Source: Verrucosispora sioxanthis
GTDB taxonomy: Bacteria; Actinomycetota; Actinomycetes; Mycobacteriales; Micromonosporaceae
DNA: 64,000 bases
NCBI RefSeq assembly: GCF_010560025.1
Contig: NZ_SAIY01000005.1
Span: forward strand, 496,001 to 560,000
Reading direction: 5' to 3'
In this document: positions 8,374 through 17,387 of the stretch, one piece after another
Layout of the letters: each line of letters opens with the position of its first letter
Position numbering within the stretch: the first letter of the stretch is position 1
Position numbers and translations under genes: made by a program
The notes under the pieces: generated by a model
Seen by the model: the letters and a program-made list of their open reading frames with translations, nothing else
The model's database searches: none
Told to the model about the DNA's origin: nothing

Positions 8374-9345
8374 GTGAAGCGACCCGACCGCTCCCCGGTC
8401 TCCGGCACCCTGCTGCGCCGCCTGGCGTTCGCCAACATCGTCGCGAACGCCGCGATCGTCGTCACCGGCGGGGCGGTGCGGTTGACCGCGTCCGGCCTGG
8501 GCTGTCCCACCTGGCCCCGGTGCACCGACGAGTCGTACACCGCCACCGCCGAGATGGGCATGCACGGAGCGATCGAGTTCGGCAACCGGCTGCTCACGTT
8601 CGTGCTGGTGCTGATCGCGGGCGCCACCCTGCTGGCCGCCCTGGCACACCGTCCCCGGCGACGCGGTGCGGTGCCGCTGGCGCTGGCGGTCGTGCTCGGC
8701 ATCGTGGCACAGGCGGTGATCGGTGGGATCACCGTCCGTACCCAGCTGCATCCCTCGATCGTCGGCATCCACTTCGTGGTGTCGATGCTGCTGCTGCTCG
8801 TCGCGTACGCCCTGTGGCGCCGGGTGAGCGAGCCGGACGGCCCGACGGTGCCCGTGGTGCCACCGGCAGTGCGGACCCTGACCTGGCTCACCGTGGTGGC
8901 CAGCGCGGCGGTGATCGTCGTCGGGGTGGCGGTGACCGGCAGCGGCCCGCACGCCGGCGACGCCGACGCCGTCCGTAACGGCCTGGACCCGCAGACCATC
9001 TCCCAGATCCACGCCGACCTGGTCTTCCTGCTCGTCGGCCTGACCGTGGGCCTGTGGCTGGCACTGCGCGCGGTCGGCGCGCCGGCAGCCGCCGTGCGGG
9101 CGGCGCTGACCCTGCTCCTGGTCGAGCTGGGTCAGGGGGTGATCGGCTTCGTGCAGTACTTCACCAACCTGCCGGTGCTGCTGGTCGGCCTGCACATGCT
9201 CGGCTCCTGCCTGGTCTGGCTCGCCACCCTCGCCGTGCTCTGGTCCACCCGCGAACGCCGCCCCGCCGACCACCCACCCCCGCCCACCAGCCCGACCGCA
9301 TCCACCTCAACCGAGCCCTCCCACCCCGCCCCGGCCCCCGCCTGA
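8374..9345 (+). CDS. ctaA: Heme A synthase (COX15/CtaA)
   Basis: 323 residues, integral membrane protein with about eight helices. CtaA oxidises heme O to heme A for cytochrome aa3 oxidase. Expected signatures are present: an extracytoplasmic cysteine pair region in GLGCPTWPRC, MHGAIEFGNRLLTF with its heme-ligand histidine, VGIHFVVSM, ISQIHADLVFLLVGL and VGLHMLGSCLVW. The proline/threonine-rich tail after about 295 is variable. Its partner ctaB lies 1.5 kb away. The GTG start follows a -10-like TAGGAT directly, so the mRNA may be leaderless. Confidence 0.93.
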   Translation: MKRPDRSPVSGTLLRRLAFANIVANAAIVVTGGAVRLTASGLGCPTWPRCTDESYTATAEMGMHGAIEFGNRLLTFVLVLIAGATLLAALAHRPRRRGAVPLALAVVLGIVAQAVIGGITVRTQLHPSIVGIHFVVSMLLLLVAYALWRRVSEPDGPTVPVVPPAVRTLTWLTVVASAAVIVVGVAVTGSGPHAGDADAVRNGLDPQTISQIHADLVFLLVGLTVGLWLALRAVGAPAAAVRAALTLLLVELGQGVIGFVQYFTNLPVLLVGLHMLGSCLVWLATLAVLWSTRERRPADHPPPPTSPTASTSTEPSHPAPAPA

Positions 9346-9352
9346 TCTCAGG

Positions 9353-9411
9353 TTGATCATGAAGTTGTTGTGACGCCACGCCGGGGCGGGTGACAACAAC
9401 TACATGATCAA
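9353..9411. repeat. Inverted repeat, TTGATCATGA family, copy 1 (likely bidirectional terminator)
   Basis: Left arm TTGATCATGAAGTTGTTGT (9353-9371) pairs with 9393-9411 with one mismatch around a GC-rich loop. It sits between the converging ctaA and ATP-grasp genes, and the TGA of the ATP-grasp gene lies inside the right arm. A second element with the same outer TTGATCATGA arm is at 62528-62588. Confidence 0.75.
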
Positions 9412-10334
9412 TCCAGCCGGTACGGGGGTAGGTGGAGGGTGATGGCGTGGGCTAGGCGGTCGGGAGCGCCGTCGGAGTGGCCGAGGAACAGTGAGGGCTC
9501 GGTCAGTTCCAGTTCCACGAGCACGGGGGTGCCGTCGGGGCCGGGGATCAGGTCGACCCGGGCGTAGAGCAGGCGGTCGGACCCGCCGGGCACCGCCGCG
9601 AGGGTCTGCGCCGCGACGGCGAGCTGGGCCGGCTGTGCGGTGCGGGCGGTGATCTCCTCGACCTTGTACAGCGCGTCGACACCCTCGTCCGGCCCGGTCA
9701 GCATCGGACCCTTGCGGATGGCGTGACTGAAGGTCAGACCGGTCGGGCCGGTCAGGAAGAGCAGCGCGGTCTCGCCGACGGTGTCCACCGCGGTCAGGTA
9801 CGGCTGGACCATGGCCACCCGACCGGCCGCGCCGAGCCGACGTACGTGGGCCACCGCGAGATCCCGGTGGCCGGGCTCGGCCAGGTCGTAGCGGCCGGTG
9901 TCCAGGCTGCCGGCGCTCACAGCCGGTTTGACGACGTACTCACCGTGATCAGCAGGTGGCTGCCACGGCTGGTCGGGCAGTACCCAACCGGTGGGGACGG
10001 TGGGCACCCCGGCTGCTGACAACTCGTCGAGGTAGCGCTTGTCGGTGTTCCACCGCACCACGTCCGCCGGATTGACCAGTCGGGGTACGTCCGTCGCCCA
10101 GGAGACGAACTCGTCCCGGCGGGACATGTAGTCCCAGGGCGAGCGGAGCACCGCCAGGTCGTAGCGGGCCCAGTCGACGGTCGGGTCGTCCCAGACCACC
10201 GGCTCGGCGGCGATTCCCCGCGCGGCCAGCGGAGCCACCACGAGACGGTCGTCGTCGTCGAGGTCGGCGAGTTCGGTGCAGGTGACGAGAGCGACCCGGG
10301 GTTTCCCCCGGGTCGACTGGTGGTGATCGGTCAA
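9408..10334 (-). CDS. ATP-grasp domain protein of unknown substrate
   Basis: 308 residues. The N-terminal half has a Rossmann-like opening (RVALVTCTELADLDDDDRLV); the C-terminal half looks like an ATP-grasp fold, with GEYVVKPAVSAGS as the ATP-binding lysine region and LLYARVDLIPGPDG then VLVELELTEPSLF as the metal-binding region. ATP-grasp enzymes join a carboxylate to an amine or thiol, but nothing here names the substrate. The start is a TTG at 10334, seven bases after the stop of the small upstream gene, so translation is probably coupled. No peptide-biosynthesis partners are adjacent. Confidence 0.75.
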   Translation of the reverse strand: MTDHHQSTRGKPRVALVTCTELADLDDDDRLVVAPLAARGIAAEPVVWDDPTVDWARYDLAVLRSPWDYMSRRDEFVSWATDVPRLVNPADVVRWNTDKRYLDELSAAGVPTVPTGWVLPDQPWQPPADHGEYVVKPAVSAGSLDTGRYDLAEPGHRDLAVAHVRRLGAAGRVAMVQPYLTAVDTVGETALLFLTGPTGLTFSHAIRKGPMLTGPDEGVDALYKVEEITARTAQPAQLAVAAQTLAAVPGGSDRLLYARVDLIPGPDGTPVLVELELTEPSLFLGHSDGAPDRLAHAITLHLPPYRLD

Positions 10335-10341
10335 TTTATTC

Positions 10342-10677
10342 TCAACGGGCCATGGTGCGTCGGGCCATCGAGCGCCAGAGGTCGTTGCTCGGGCGCATCT
10401 GGTCCATCAGTTCCCGTTCCCAGGCGTTCTCCACGGCGACCCCGGCCTGCGCACAGGCCTCGCGGGCGGTCACCGTGTCCTCGGCGAACTGGTCGCCCCA
10501 CGCGCCGTCGGAGCCCACCAGGACGATGCGGGCACCGCGCTTGCCGACGTACTCGATGACCGCCTTCGCCCCGCCATGCTCGGCGGCGAACGACCGGATG
10601 CCCGCGATCAGGCCGTTGGGGGCCTGCCCGGAGGCGGTCTGACCGGCCGTCAACGTCGTATCGGAACCATCTGCCAT
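10342..10677 (-). CDS. Small conserved hypothetical protein
   Basis: 111 residues, soluble, no signal peptide or membrane segment. The pattern AVIEYVGKRGARIVLVGSDG followed by acidic and alanine-rich helices suggests a small alpha/beta fold, and the C-terminus is basic (RSMARRTMAR). I cannot assign a function. It is followed after seven bases by the ATP-grasp gene and probably forms a two-gene operon with it. The start ATG at 10677 is chosen because the upstream region is unusually AT-rich (10680-10810), like a promoter. Confidence 0.6.
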   Translation of the reverse strand: MADGSDTTLTAGQTASGQAPNGLIAGIRSFAAEHGGAKAVIEYVGKRGARIVLVGSDGAWGDQFAEDTVTAREACAQAGVAVENAWERELMDQMRPSNDLWRSMARRTMAR

Positions 10678-10872
10678 AACGTGAAGACTAAGCAGAGATG
10701 CACCCGGACGGGCGAGAACCATCAACCTTTTGTGATACCCATTACCCGCAGGTTTAAGGAAGACCAAAGGCGTTTCGCCCGTATTTATCAGCAACAAATC
10801 GGGTGAATCGGAGCGACAGAACGTCCGCAAACGGACGGAGCCGACGAGGGGGAAACCCGCCGCGGGCGGCCG
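10678..10872. promoter_or_regulatory. AT-rich promoter gap with a short hairpin
   Basis: Markedly lower GC than its surroundings. The part next to 10677 should hold the promoter of the 10342-10677 gene. A hairpin CGTCCG-CAAA-CGGACG lies at 10822-10837, about 40 bases past the ctaB stop, and could be its terminator. Confidence 0.4.
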
Positions 10873-11829
10873 TCAGAGCAGCGCGTCGAGCGCCGCGGCG
10901 GCGAAGACGATCGTCAGGTACGACGTCGACCAGTGGAACAGCCGCATCGGCTTGACCGGCTCGCCCCGACGGGCCCGCCCGGCGAGCCGGTGCGCCTCGA
11001 CCAGGAAGATCGCGCCGACCACCAGCGTCGGGACGCCGTAGACCGCGCTCAGCCCCAACGCCCACACGGCCAGCGAGGTCAGCACGGTCAGCCAGGCGAA
11101 CAGCACGATCTCGGCGTTCACCCGCCGCACCGAGGCGACCACCGGGAGCATCGGGATGCCGGCCCGCGCGTAGTCGTCCTTGTATTTCATCGCCAGCGGA
11201 TAGAAGTGCGGCATCTGCCAGAAGAAGACCACCCCGAACAGCGCCCACGCCACCGGCGACAGCGAGCCGGTAACCGCCGCCCAGCCGATCAGCACGGGCG
11301 CGGCACCGCAGGCACCGCCCCAGAAGGTGTTCGCCGTCGTCGTGCGCTTGAGCCACAGGGTGTAGACGACGTCGTAGTAGACGATCGCGGCCAGCGTGAG
11401 CCCGGCGGCGAGCAGATTGGTGAAGGCCGCCATCAACGCGACCGAGACCACCGCCAGCACCAGGCCGAAGATCAGCGCGTTGCGGGGCGTCACCGTGTGC
11501 GCCGGCAGCGGCCGCCGCTTCGTCCGTCGCATCAACTGGTCGATGTCGCGGTCGATGTAGCAGTTGAGCACGCTGGCCGCGCCCGCCGCGAGCGAGCCGC
11601 CGACCAGCACCACCGCGACCAGCCACAGCGACGGCAGCCCCCCGTGCGCGAGCATCATCGCCGGCACCGTGGTGACCAGCAGCAGCTCCACGATCCGCGG
11701 CTTGGTCAGCGTCACGTACGCCGCCACCACCGCCCGCAGGTCGCGGGGGCGGGCTGGGGTCTCCCCGGCCGTACGCACCGGCGGCTGCCCGGCAGGGTTA
11801 CTGACGGGGCGCTCGGTGATCATGCTCAC
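10873..11829 (-). CDS. ctaB: Protoheme IX farnesyltransferase (heme O synthase)
   Basis: 318 residues, UbiA-family membrane prenyltransferase with about nine helices. It attaches a farnesyl group to heme B to make heme O, the substrate of CtaA. The aspartate-rich prenyl-diphosphate site is visible as NCYIDRDIDQLMRRTKRRPL, and the second conserved region as YYDVVYTLWLKRTTTANTFW. GTG at 11829 is preferred because AAGGTGG lies six bases upstream; an ATG two codons inside (11823) is the alternative. It is divergent from tkt. Confidence 0.95.
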   Translation of the reverse strand: MSMITERPVSNPAGQPPVRTAGETPARPRDLRAVVAAYVTLTKPRIVELLLVTTVPAMMLAHGGLPSLWLVAVVLVGGSLAAGAASVLNCYIDRDIDQLMRRTKRRPLPAHTVTPRNALIFGLVLAVVSVALMAAFTNLLAAGLTLAAIVYYDVVYTLWLKRTTTANTFWGGACGAAPVLIGWAAVTGSLSPVAWALFGVVFFWQMPHFYPLAMKYKDDYARAGIPMLPVVASVRRVNAEIVLFAWLTVLTSLAVWALGLSAVYGVPTLVVGAIFLVEAHRLAGRARRGEPVKPMRLFHWSTSYLTIVFAAAALDALL

Positions 11830-12118
11830 GGATTGCCACCTTCCGGCGTCGGGAGGGGAGGTCACGGCGGCGGGACCACCTCGGGTCCACACACCGACCC
11901 ACACACTACGCGTCGTCGTTTTGGCTGCCCGGGCGACCCGGCAACGGTGCCAGTCGTCACACCCGAGGCTGGCGACCGAGCCGGCGACGAGGGTGAACCG
12001 CGAGACACGCCCGAAACGTACAGACCAGCATGCTGAGATCCTCGGGCGCACGTTTAGCCGCGCTCGATAGGGTCACCACTGAGGGTTCCGCCCATCTCGC
12101 CGAGGAGCACAAACCACC
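11830..12118. promoter_or_regulatory. Divergent ctaB/tkt intergenic region
   Basis: About 290 bases between divergent genes, so both promoters should lie here. GAGGAG at about 12101-12106 serves as the tkt ribosome-binding site. I could not identify convincing -35/-10 pairs or an operator. Confidence 0.4.
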
Positions 12119-14257
12119 GTGGCTGCCAACCGACCCGCGCACCCCGCACTTGACTGGTCCGATCTCGACCGCCGTGCCGTGGACACCGTCCGCGTCCTGG
12201 CCATGGACGCCGTGGAGAAATCCGGCAACGGCCACCCGGGCACCGCGATGAGCCTCGCCCCTGCGGCGTACCTGCTGTTCAACCGGGTGATGCGACACAA
12301 CCCGGCCGATCCGAACTGGCCCGGTCGGGACCGCTTCGTGCTCTCCGCCGGGCACTCCAGCCTGACGCTCTACATCCAGCTCTTCCTCGCCGGCTACCCG
12401 CTGAGCCTGGACGACCTCAAGTCGCTGCGGCAGTGGGGTTCGCTGACCCCGGGGCACCCCGAGCACGGGCACACCCCCGGCGTGGAGACCACCACCGGCC
12501 CGCTCGGGCAGGGCCTGGGCAACGCCGTCGGAATGGCCATGGCGGCGCGGCGGGAACGCGGCCTGTTCGACCCGGAGGCCGAGGCCGGCGAGTCCGCCTT
12601 CGACCACCACATCTGGTGCATCGCCTCCGACGGCGACATCGAGGAGGGCATCAGCCACGAGGCCAGCGCCCTGGCCGGGCACCAGCAGCTGGGCAACCTC
12701 TGCGTGATCTACGACGACAACGAGATCTCGATCGAGGACGACACCCGGATCGCGCTGAGCGAGGACGTCGCGGCCCGCTACACCGCGTACGGCTGGCACG
12801 TGCAGACCGTCGACTGGCGGCGCGGCGACGCCGACAAGGGTGACTACCACGAGAACGTCGAGGAGTTGTACCAGGCGCTGCTGGCCGCCAAGGCGGAGAC
12901 CGACCGCCCGTCGTTCATCGCGCTGCGCACCATCATCGGCTGGCCGGCACCGAACAAGCAGAACACCGGCAAGATCCACGGCTCGGCGCTCGGCGCGGAC
13001 GAGGTGGCCGCCACCAAGGAGATCCTCGGCTTCGACCCGGCCGGCTCGTTCGAGGTCACCGAGGAGGTGCTCGGCCACACCCGCTCGGCGCTGCGGCGCG
13101 GCGAGGCCGCCCAGCAGGAGTGGACGACCACCTTCGACGAGTGGTCGCAGGCCAACCCGGAACGCCGCGCTCTCTACGACCGGCTGGCCGGCCGGACGCT
13201 GCCCGAGGGCTGGACCGACGCCCTGCCGGAGTTCCCCGCCGACGCCAAGGGTGTCGCCACCCGGGCCGCCTCCGGCAAGGTGCTGGCCGCGCTCGCGCCG
13301 GTGCTGCCCGAACTGTGGGGCGGCTCCGCCGACCTGGCCGAGAGCAACAACACCACGATGAAGGGCGAGCCCTCCTTCGTCCCCAGCCAGTACGCCACCA
13401 AGGAGTTCCCCGGCCACGAGTACGGCCGGACGCTGCACTTCGGCATCCGGGAACACGCCATGGGCGCGATCCTGAACGGCATCGCCCTGCACGGCGGCAC
13501 CCGCCCGTACGGCGGCACCTTCCTGGTGTTCAGCGACTACATGCGGCCGTCGGTCCGGTTGGCCGCGTTGATGAAGCTGCCGGTGGTCTACGTCTGGACG
13601 CACGACTCCATCGGTCTCGGCGAGGACGGCCCGACCCACCAGCCGGTGGAGCACCTGACCGCGCTGCGGGCCATCCCCGGCCTGGACGTGGTCCGCCCGG
13701 CCGACGCCAACGAGACCGCCTGGGCGTGGCGGCAGGCGCTGGAGCACACCGACCGGCCGACCGCGTTGGCGCTGAGCCGGCAGGCACTGCCGACGCTGGA
13801 CCGCTCGCAGCTGGCCGGCGCGGAGGGGGTCGCCAAGGGCGGCTACGTGCTGGCCGAGGCGTCCAACGGCAAGCCCGAGGTGATCATCATCGGTACCGGC
13901 TCCGAGGTGCAGCTCTGCCTCACCGCCCGGGAGCGGCTGGAGGCCGACGGCACCCCCACCCGGGTCGTCTCGATGCCCTGCCAGGAGTGGTTCTTCGAGC
14001 AGGACGAGGCGTACCGGGAGTCGGTGCTGCCGCGCGGGGTAAAGGCCCGGGTGAGCGTGGAGGCGGGCATCGCGATGTCCTGGCGCGGCATCGTCGGCGA
14101 CTGCGGCGAGAGCGTCAGCATCGAGCACTACGGCGCGAGTGCTCCGCACTCGGTGCTCTTCGAGCAGTTCGGCTTCACGCCGGACCGGATCGTCGCCGCC
14201 GCACACGCGGCGCAGACCCGGATCGGCGACATCACCGGTTTCACGACCGGCAACTGA
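12119..14257 (+). CDS. tkt: Transketolase
   Basis: 712 residues, full length. Thiamine-diphosphate enzyme of the non-oxidative pentose phosphate pathway, moving two-carbon units between sugar phosphates. Conserved features: SGNGHPGTAMSLAPAAYLLF near residue 35, the TDP motif beginning SDGDIEEGISHEA, and EDGPTHQPVEHLTALRAIPG in the pyrimidine-binding domain. It starts the plus-strand central-carbon block; tal follows after 17 bases. GTG start with GAGGAG upstream. Confidence 0.97.
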   Translation: MAANRPAHPALDWSDLDRRAVDTVRVLAMDAVEKSGNGHPGTAMSLAPAAYLLFNRVMRHNPADPNWPGRDRFVLSAGHSSLTLYIQLFLAGYPLSLDDLKSLRQWGSLTPGHPEHGHTPGVETTTGPLGQGLGNAVGMAMAARRERGLFDPEAEAGESAFDHHIWCIASDGDIEEGISHEASALAGHQQLGNLCVIYDDNEISIEDDTRIALSEDVAARYTAYGWHVQTVDWRRGDADKGDYHENVEELYQALLAAKAETDRPSFIALRTIIGWPAPNKQNTGKIHGSALGADEVAATKEILGFDPAGSFEVTEEVLGHTRSALRRGEAAQQEWTTTFDEWSQANPERRALYDRLAGRTLPEGWTDALPEFPADAKGVATRAASGKVLAALAPVLPELWGGSADLAESNNTTMKGEPSFVPSQYATKEFPGHEYGRTLHFGIREHAMGAILNGIALHGGTRPYGGTFLVFSDYMRPSVRLAALMKLPVVYVWTHDSIGLGEDGPTHQPVEHLTALRAIPGLDVVRPADANETAWAWRQALEHTDRPTALALSRQALPTLDRSQLAGAEGVAKGGYVLAEASNGKPEVIIIGTGSEVQLCLTARERLEADGTPTRVVSMPCQEWFFEQDEAYRESVLPRGVKARVSVEAGIAMSWRGIVGDCGESVSIEHYGASAPHSVLFEQFGFTPDRIVAAAHAAQTRIGDITGFTTGN

Positions 14258-14274
14258 GGGAGGCGTTGGCGCAC

Positions 14275-15456
14275 ATGACGACCGACAGGCTGGGCGAGCT
14301 GACCGCCGCGGGAGTGGCGGTCTGGCTCGACGATCTTTCCCGGGTACGTCTGAACTCCGGCGGGCTGGACCAGCTGCGCCGGGACCAGCACGTGGTCGGG
14401 GTCACCACCAACCCGACGATCTTCGCGAAGGCGTTGAGCGACGCCGACGAGTACGACTGGCAGCTCCGCGACCTGGCCGCCCGGGGTGTCGACGTGGAAG
14501 AGGCCGTCCGCATGCTCACCACGTACGACGTGCGGTGGGCCTGTGACGTGATGCGCCCGTCGTACGACGCCAGCGCCGGTGTCGACGGTCGCGTCTCCAT
14601 CGAGGTGGATCCGCGACTCGCCCACGACTCGCACCGCACGGTCGCCGAGGCCAAGGCGCTGTGGTGGTTGGTCGACCGACCGAACCTGTTCATCAAGATC
14701 CCGGCGACCGAGGCCGGTCTGCCGGCGATCACCGCGGCGTTGGCCGAGGGGATCAGCGTCAACGTCACGCTCATCTTCGGCCTGGACCGCTACTCCCAGG
14801 TGATGGAGGCGTTCCTGGCCGGGCTGGAGCAGGCCAAGGCGAACGGCCACGACCTGAGCACCATCGGCTCGGTGGCCTCGTTCTTCGTCTCCCGGGTCGA
14901 CACCGAGGTCGACGCCCGGCTGGAGAAGATCGGCTCCGCCGAGGCCAAGGCGCTGCGCGGCAAGGCGGCGGTGGCCAACGCCCGGTTGGCGTTCGAACGC
15001 TACAGCGAGGTCTTCGCCACCGACCGGTGGCGGGCCCTGGCCGATGCCGGAGCGCACCCGCAGCGTCCGTTGTGGGCCTCCACCTCGACCAAGAACCCGG
15101 ACTACCGGGACGTCATCTACGTCGAGGAGCTGATCGCGCCCGGCACGGTCAACACCATGCCGGAGCCGGTCATCCACGCCTACGCCGAGCACGGTGAGAC
15201 CCACCCGGACACCGTCACCGGCGCGTACGACGACGCCCGGGAGGTCTTCGCCGCGCTGGAGTCGGTGGGCGTGGACCTGGCCGACGTGATCGCCACGTTG
15301 GAGCGCGAGGGCGTGGAAAAGTTCGAGGCGAGCTGGCAGGAACTGCTCGACGGCGTCCGCAAGTCGCTGACCGCCGCCGGTCAGGGCAGCGGCAGTCCGG
15401 GCGACGCCGCCCGGGGCAACGCCGACGCCGCCGTGCGCGCCGGCGGAAATGCGTGA
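14275..15456 (+). CDS. tal: Transaldolase
   Basis: 393 residues, the long actinobacterial (TalB-like) type. It moves the dihydroxyacetone unit from sedoheptulose-7-phosphate to glyceraldehyde-3-phosphate through a Schiff base. The catalytic lysine is probably K141 in NLFIKIPATE; the TTNPTIF motif at about 44-50 is also typical. GGGAGG lies upstream of the ATG. It is cotranscribed with tkt by position and ends before a strong hairpin terminator. Confidence 0.97.
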   Translation: MTTDRLGELTAAGVAVWLDDLSRVRLNSGGLDQLRRDQHVVGVTTNPTIFAKALSDADEYDWQLRDLAARGVDVEEAVRMLTTYDVRWACDVMRPSYDASAGVDGRVSIEVDPRLAHDSHRTVAEAKALWWLVDRPNLFIKIPATEAGLPAITAALAEGISVNVTLIFGLDRYSQVMEAFLAGLEQAKANGHDLSTIGSVASFFVSRVDTEVDARLEKIGSAEAKALRGKAAVANARLAFERYSEVFATDRWRALADAGAHPQRPLWASTSTKNPDYRDVIYVEELIAPGTVNTMPEPVIHAYAEHGETHPDTVTGAYDDAREVFAALESVGVDLADVIATLEREGVEKFEASWQELLDGVRKSLTAAGQGSGSPGDAARGNADAAVRAGGNA

Positions 15457-15773
15457 CGATGCCGTCGTCCGGCAGTACCCACGCCGCCACCTGGACCGGG
15501 TGGCGGCGTGGGTCGGTGGTGCTACGGCAACGGTTCGCAGGTGGGTAGCTTTCTTCAGACAACCGGTACGGTCGGCGTTGATCTACCGGTGCCCGGAAAC
15601 CCGTACTCAGGTGAGGAGTCGCCGGTGACCGGCGTCCCTGGCCGGTCGGCGACGTCCGCTGCCGCACCAGTAGCCGGCCGAGCGGTCGGCGGAACCGGTC
15701 CGGCCGGTCGGCGCGGTGGGGTCGCTACGGGCATGACGATGGACGACGTGGACGAGCGGAGCGAGGAGGCGGC
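15457..15773. other. tal-zwf intergenic region, 317 bases
   Basis: Holds a terminator-like hairpin at 15477-15513 and, just before zwf, the purine-rich GAGCGGAGCGAGG (15754-15766). I see no coding sequence with plausible codon use. In some actinobacteria pgi occupies this position; it is absent here. Confidence 0.55.
15477..15513 (+). terminator. Hairpin terminator after tal
   Basis: ACCCACGCCGCCACC (15477-15491) pairs with GGTGGCGGCGTGGGT (15499-15513) around a short loop, about 20 bases past the tal stop. No long T run follows, which is usual in high-GC actinobacteria. Confidence 0.7.
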
Positions 15774-17288
15774 GTGAACCCGCTGCGCGACCCGCAGGAC
15801 CGGCGACTACCCCGGATCCCGGAGCCGTGCGCTCTGGTGATCTTCGGGGTGACCGGTGACCTGGCCCAGAAGAAACTGCTACCCGCGGTCTACGACCTGG
15901 CCAACCGGGGGCTGCTGCCGCCCGGCTTCGTGGTCGTCGGGTTCGCCCGCCGGGACTGGGCCGACGGCGACTTCGCCTCGCTGGCCCGTGAGGCGGCCAA
16001 GGCCCACTCCCGCACACCGTGGCGGGAGGAGGTGTGGTCACGACTCGAACACAACATCAAGTTCGTCGGCGGGTCGTTCGACGACGACACCGCCTTCGAC
16101 AACCTCGCACACTGCCTGGAAGGGCTGCGCGACAGCCACGGCATCCACGGCAACGCGGCCTTCTACTTCTCCATCCCACCGGCGGCGTTCCCGGTGGTGC
16201 TCAAGCAACTGGCCCGCACCGGCATGGCCGACAACGAGAAGTGCGGCGGCTGGCGCCGGGTGGTGGTGGAGAAGCCGTTCGGCAACGACCTGCCCTCGGC
16301 CAAGGCGCTCAACGACCTGGTCGACGACGTCTTCACCCGGCAGGACGTCTTCCGCATCGACCACTACCTGGGCAAGGAGACGGTCCAGAACATCCTCGCC
16401 CTGCGCTTCGCCAACAGCCTCTTCGAGCCGCTGTGGAACTCGCAGTACGTCGACTCGGTGCAGATCACCATGGCCGAGGACGTCGGGATCGGCAGCCGGG
16501 CCGGCTTCTACGACTCGGTCGGCACCGCCCGCGACGTGTTGCAGAACCACCTGCTGCAACTGCTCGCCCTGGTGGCGATGGAGGAGCCGACCAGCTTCGA
16601 CGCCGACGAGATCCGGGCCGAGAAGCTCAAGGTGCTCAAGGCCATCACGCTGCCGAAGGACGTCACCCAGGGCACCGTGCGCGGTCAGTACCTGCCCGGC
16701 TGGGTCGGCGGGCAGCGGTCCAAGGGCTACCTGGAGGAGGACGGCGTCCCGTCGACGTCGACCACCGAGACCTACGTGGCGGTGCGGCTGGGCATCCAGA
16801 ACCGCCGATGGGCGGAGGTGCCGTTCTACATCCGGGCCGGCAAGCGGCTGCCACGGCGGGTCACCGAGGTCGCGGTGATGTTCAAGCAGGCGCCGCACCT
16901 GCCGTTCAATCCGGCCGACATGGAGATGCTCGGCAACAACCAACTGGTGATCCGGGTGCAGCCGGACGAGGGCGTGGTGCTCAAGTTCGGTTCCAAGGTG
17001 CCCGGCACCACCATGGAGGTCCGCGACATCGCGATGGACTTCCAGTACGGCGAGGCGTTCACCGAGTCCAGCCCGGAGGCGTACGAGCGGCTGGTGCTGG
17101 ACGTCCTGATCGGCGACCGGACGCTGTTCCCGGACGCCGCCGAGGTCGAGCAGAGCTGGGCCGTGGTGGACCCGCTGGAGCACGCCTGGGAGGGCACCAA
17201 GCCCGAGCCCTACCGGTCCGGGGAGTGGGGCCCCCGGGCCGCCGACGAGATGCTGGCCCGCGAGGGCCGGGCCTGGCGGCGGGCGTGA
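15774..17288 (+). CDS. zwf: Glucose-6-phosphate dehydrogenase
   Basis: 504 residues. First enzyme of the oxidative pentose phosphate pathway, making NADPH and 6-phosphogluconolactone. The coenzyme motif GVTGDLAQKK is at about 25-34, EKPFG at 166-170, and the substrate-site signature RIDHYLGKE at 194-202. The GTG start follows the GAGGAGGCGGC region. opcA, which encodes its allosteric partner in actinobacteria, follows after about 100 bases. Confidence 0.97.
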   Translation: MNPLRDPQDRRLPRIPEPCALVIFGVTGDLAQKKLLPAVYDLANRGLLPPGFVVVGFARRDWADGDFASLAREAAKAHSRTPWREEVWSRLEHNIKFVGGSFDDDTAFDNLAHCLEGLRDSHGIHGNAAFYFSIPPAAFPVVLKQLARTGMADNEKCGGWRRVVVEKPFGNDLPSAKALNDLVDDVFTRQDVFRIDHYLGKETVQNILALRFANSLFEPLWNSQYVDSVQITMAEDVGIGSRAGFYDSVGTARDVLQNHLLQLLALVAMEEPTSFDADEIRAEKLKVLKAITLPKDVTQGTVRGQYLPGWVGGQRSKGYLEEDGVPSTSTTETYVAVRLGIQNRRWAEVPFYIRAGKRLPRRVTEVAVMFKQAPHLPFNPADMEMLGNNQLVIRVQPDEGVVLKFGSKVPGTTMEVRDIAMDFQYGEAFTESSPEAYERLVLDVLIGDRTLFPDAAEVEQSWAVVDPLEHAWEGTKPEPYRSGEWGPRAADEMLAREGRAWRRA

Positions 17289-17309
17289 CCGGGCGGACCA
17301 TCGGGCTCA

Positions 17310-17387
17310 GCGCCGCGCCGCGCGCCGCCGGTGAGCGGAGCGAGGCGGCGGCGCGGCGCGCGGAGCGAGCGAAGCAGGAGGCTGCGG
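17310..17387. repeat. GC-palindromic spacer with GAGCGGAGCGAGG repeats
   Basis: The zwf-opcA gap contains a GC-only imperfect inverted repeat (17311-17330 against 17344-17362) around GAGCGGAGCGAGG (17333-17345). The same 13-mer lies at 15754-15766 before zwf, and a related GCGGAGCGAGCGAAG follows at about 17360. The last GGAGG is the opcA ribosome-binding site. Confidence 0.5.

Noticed and set aside
16038..17183. Long antisense frames over zwf, tkt, sufB, typA, uvrA and others
   Set aside because: In very GC-rich coding DNA the opposite strand stays open by composition. Their translations are rich in V, H, R and Q repeats and show no domain motifs.
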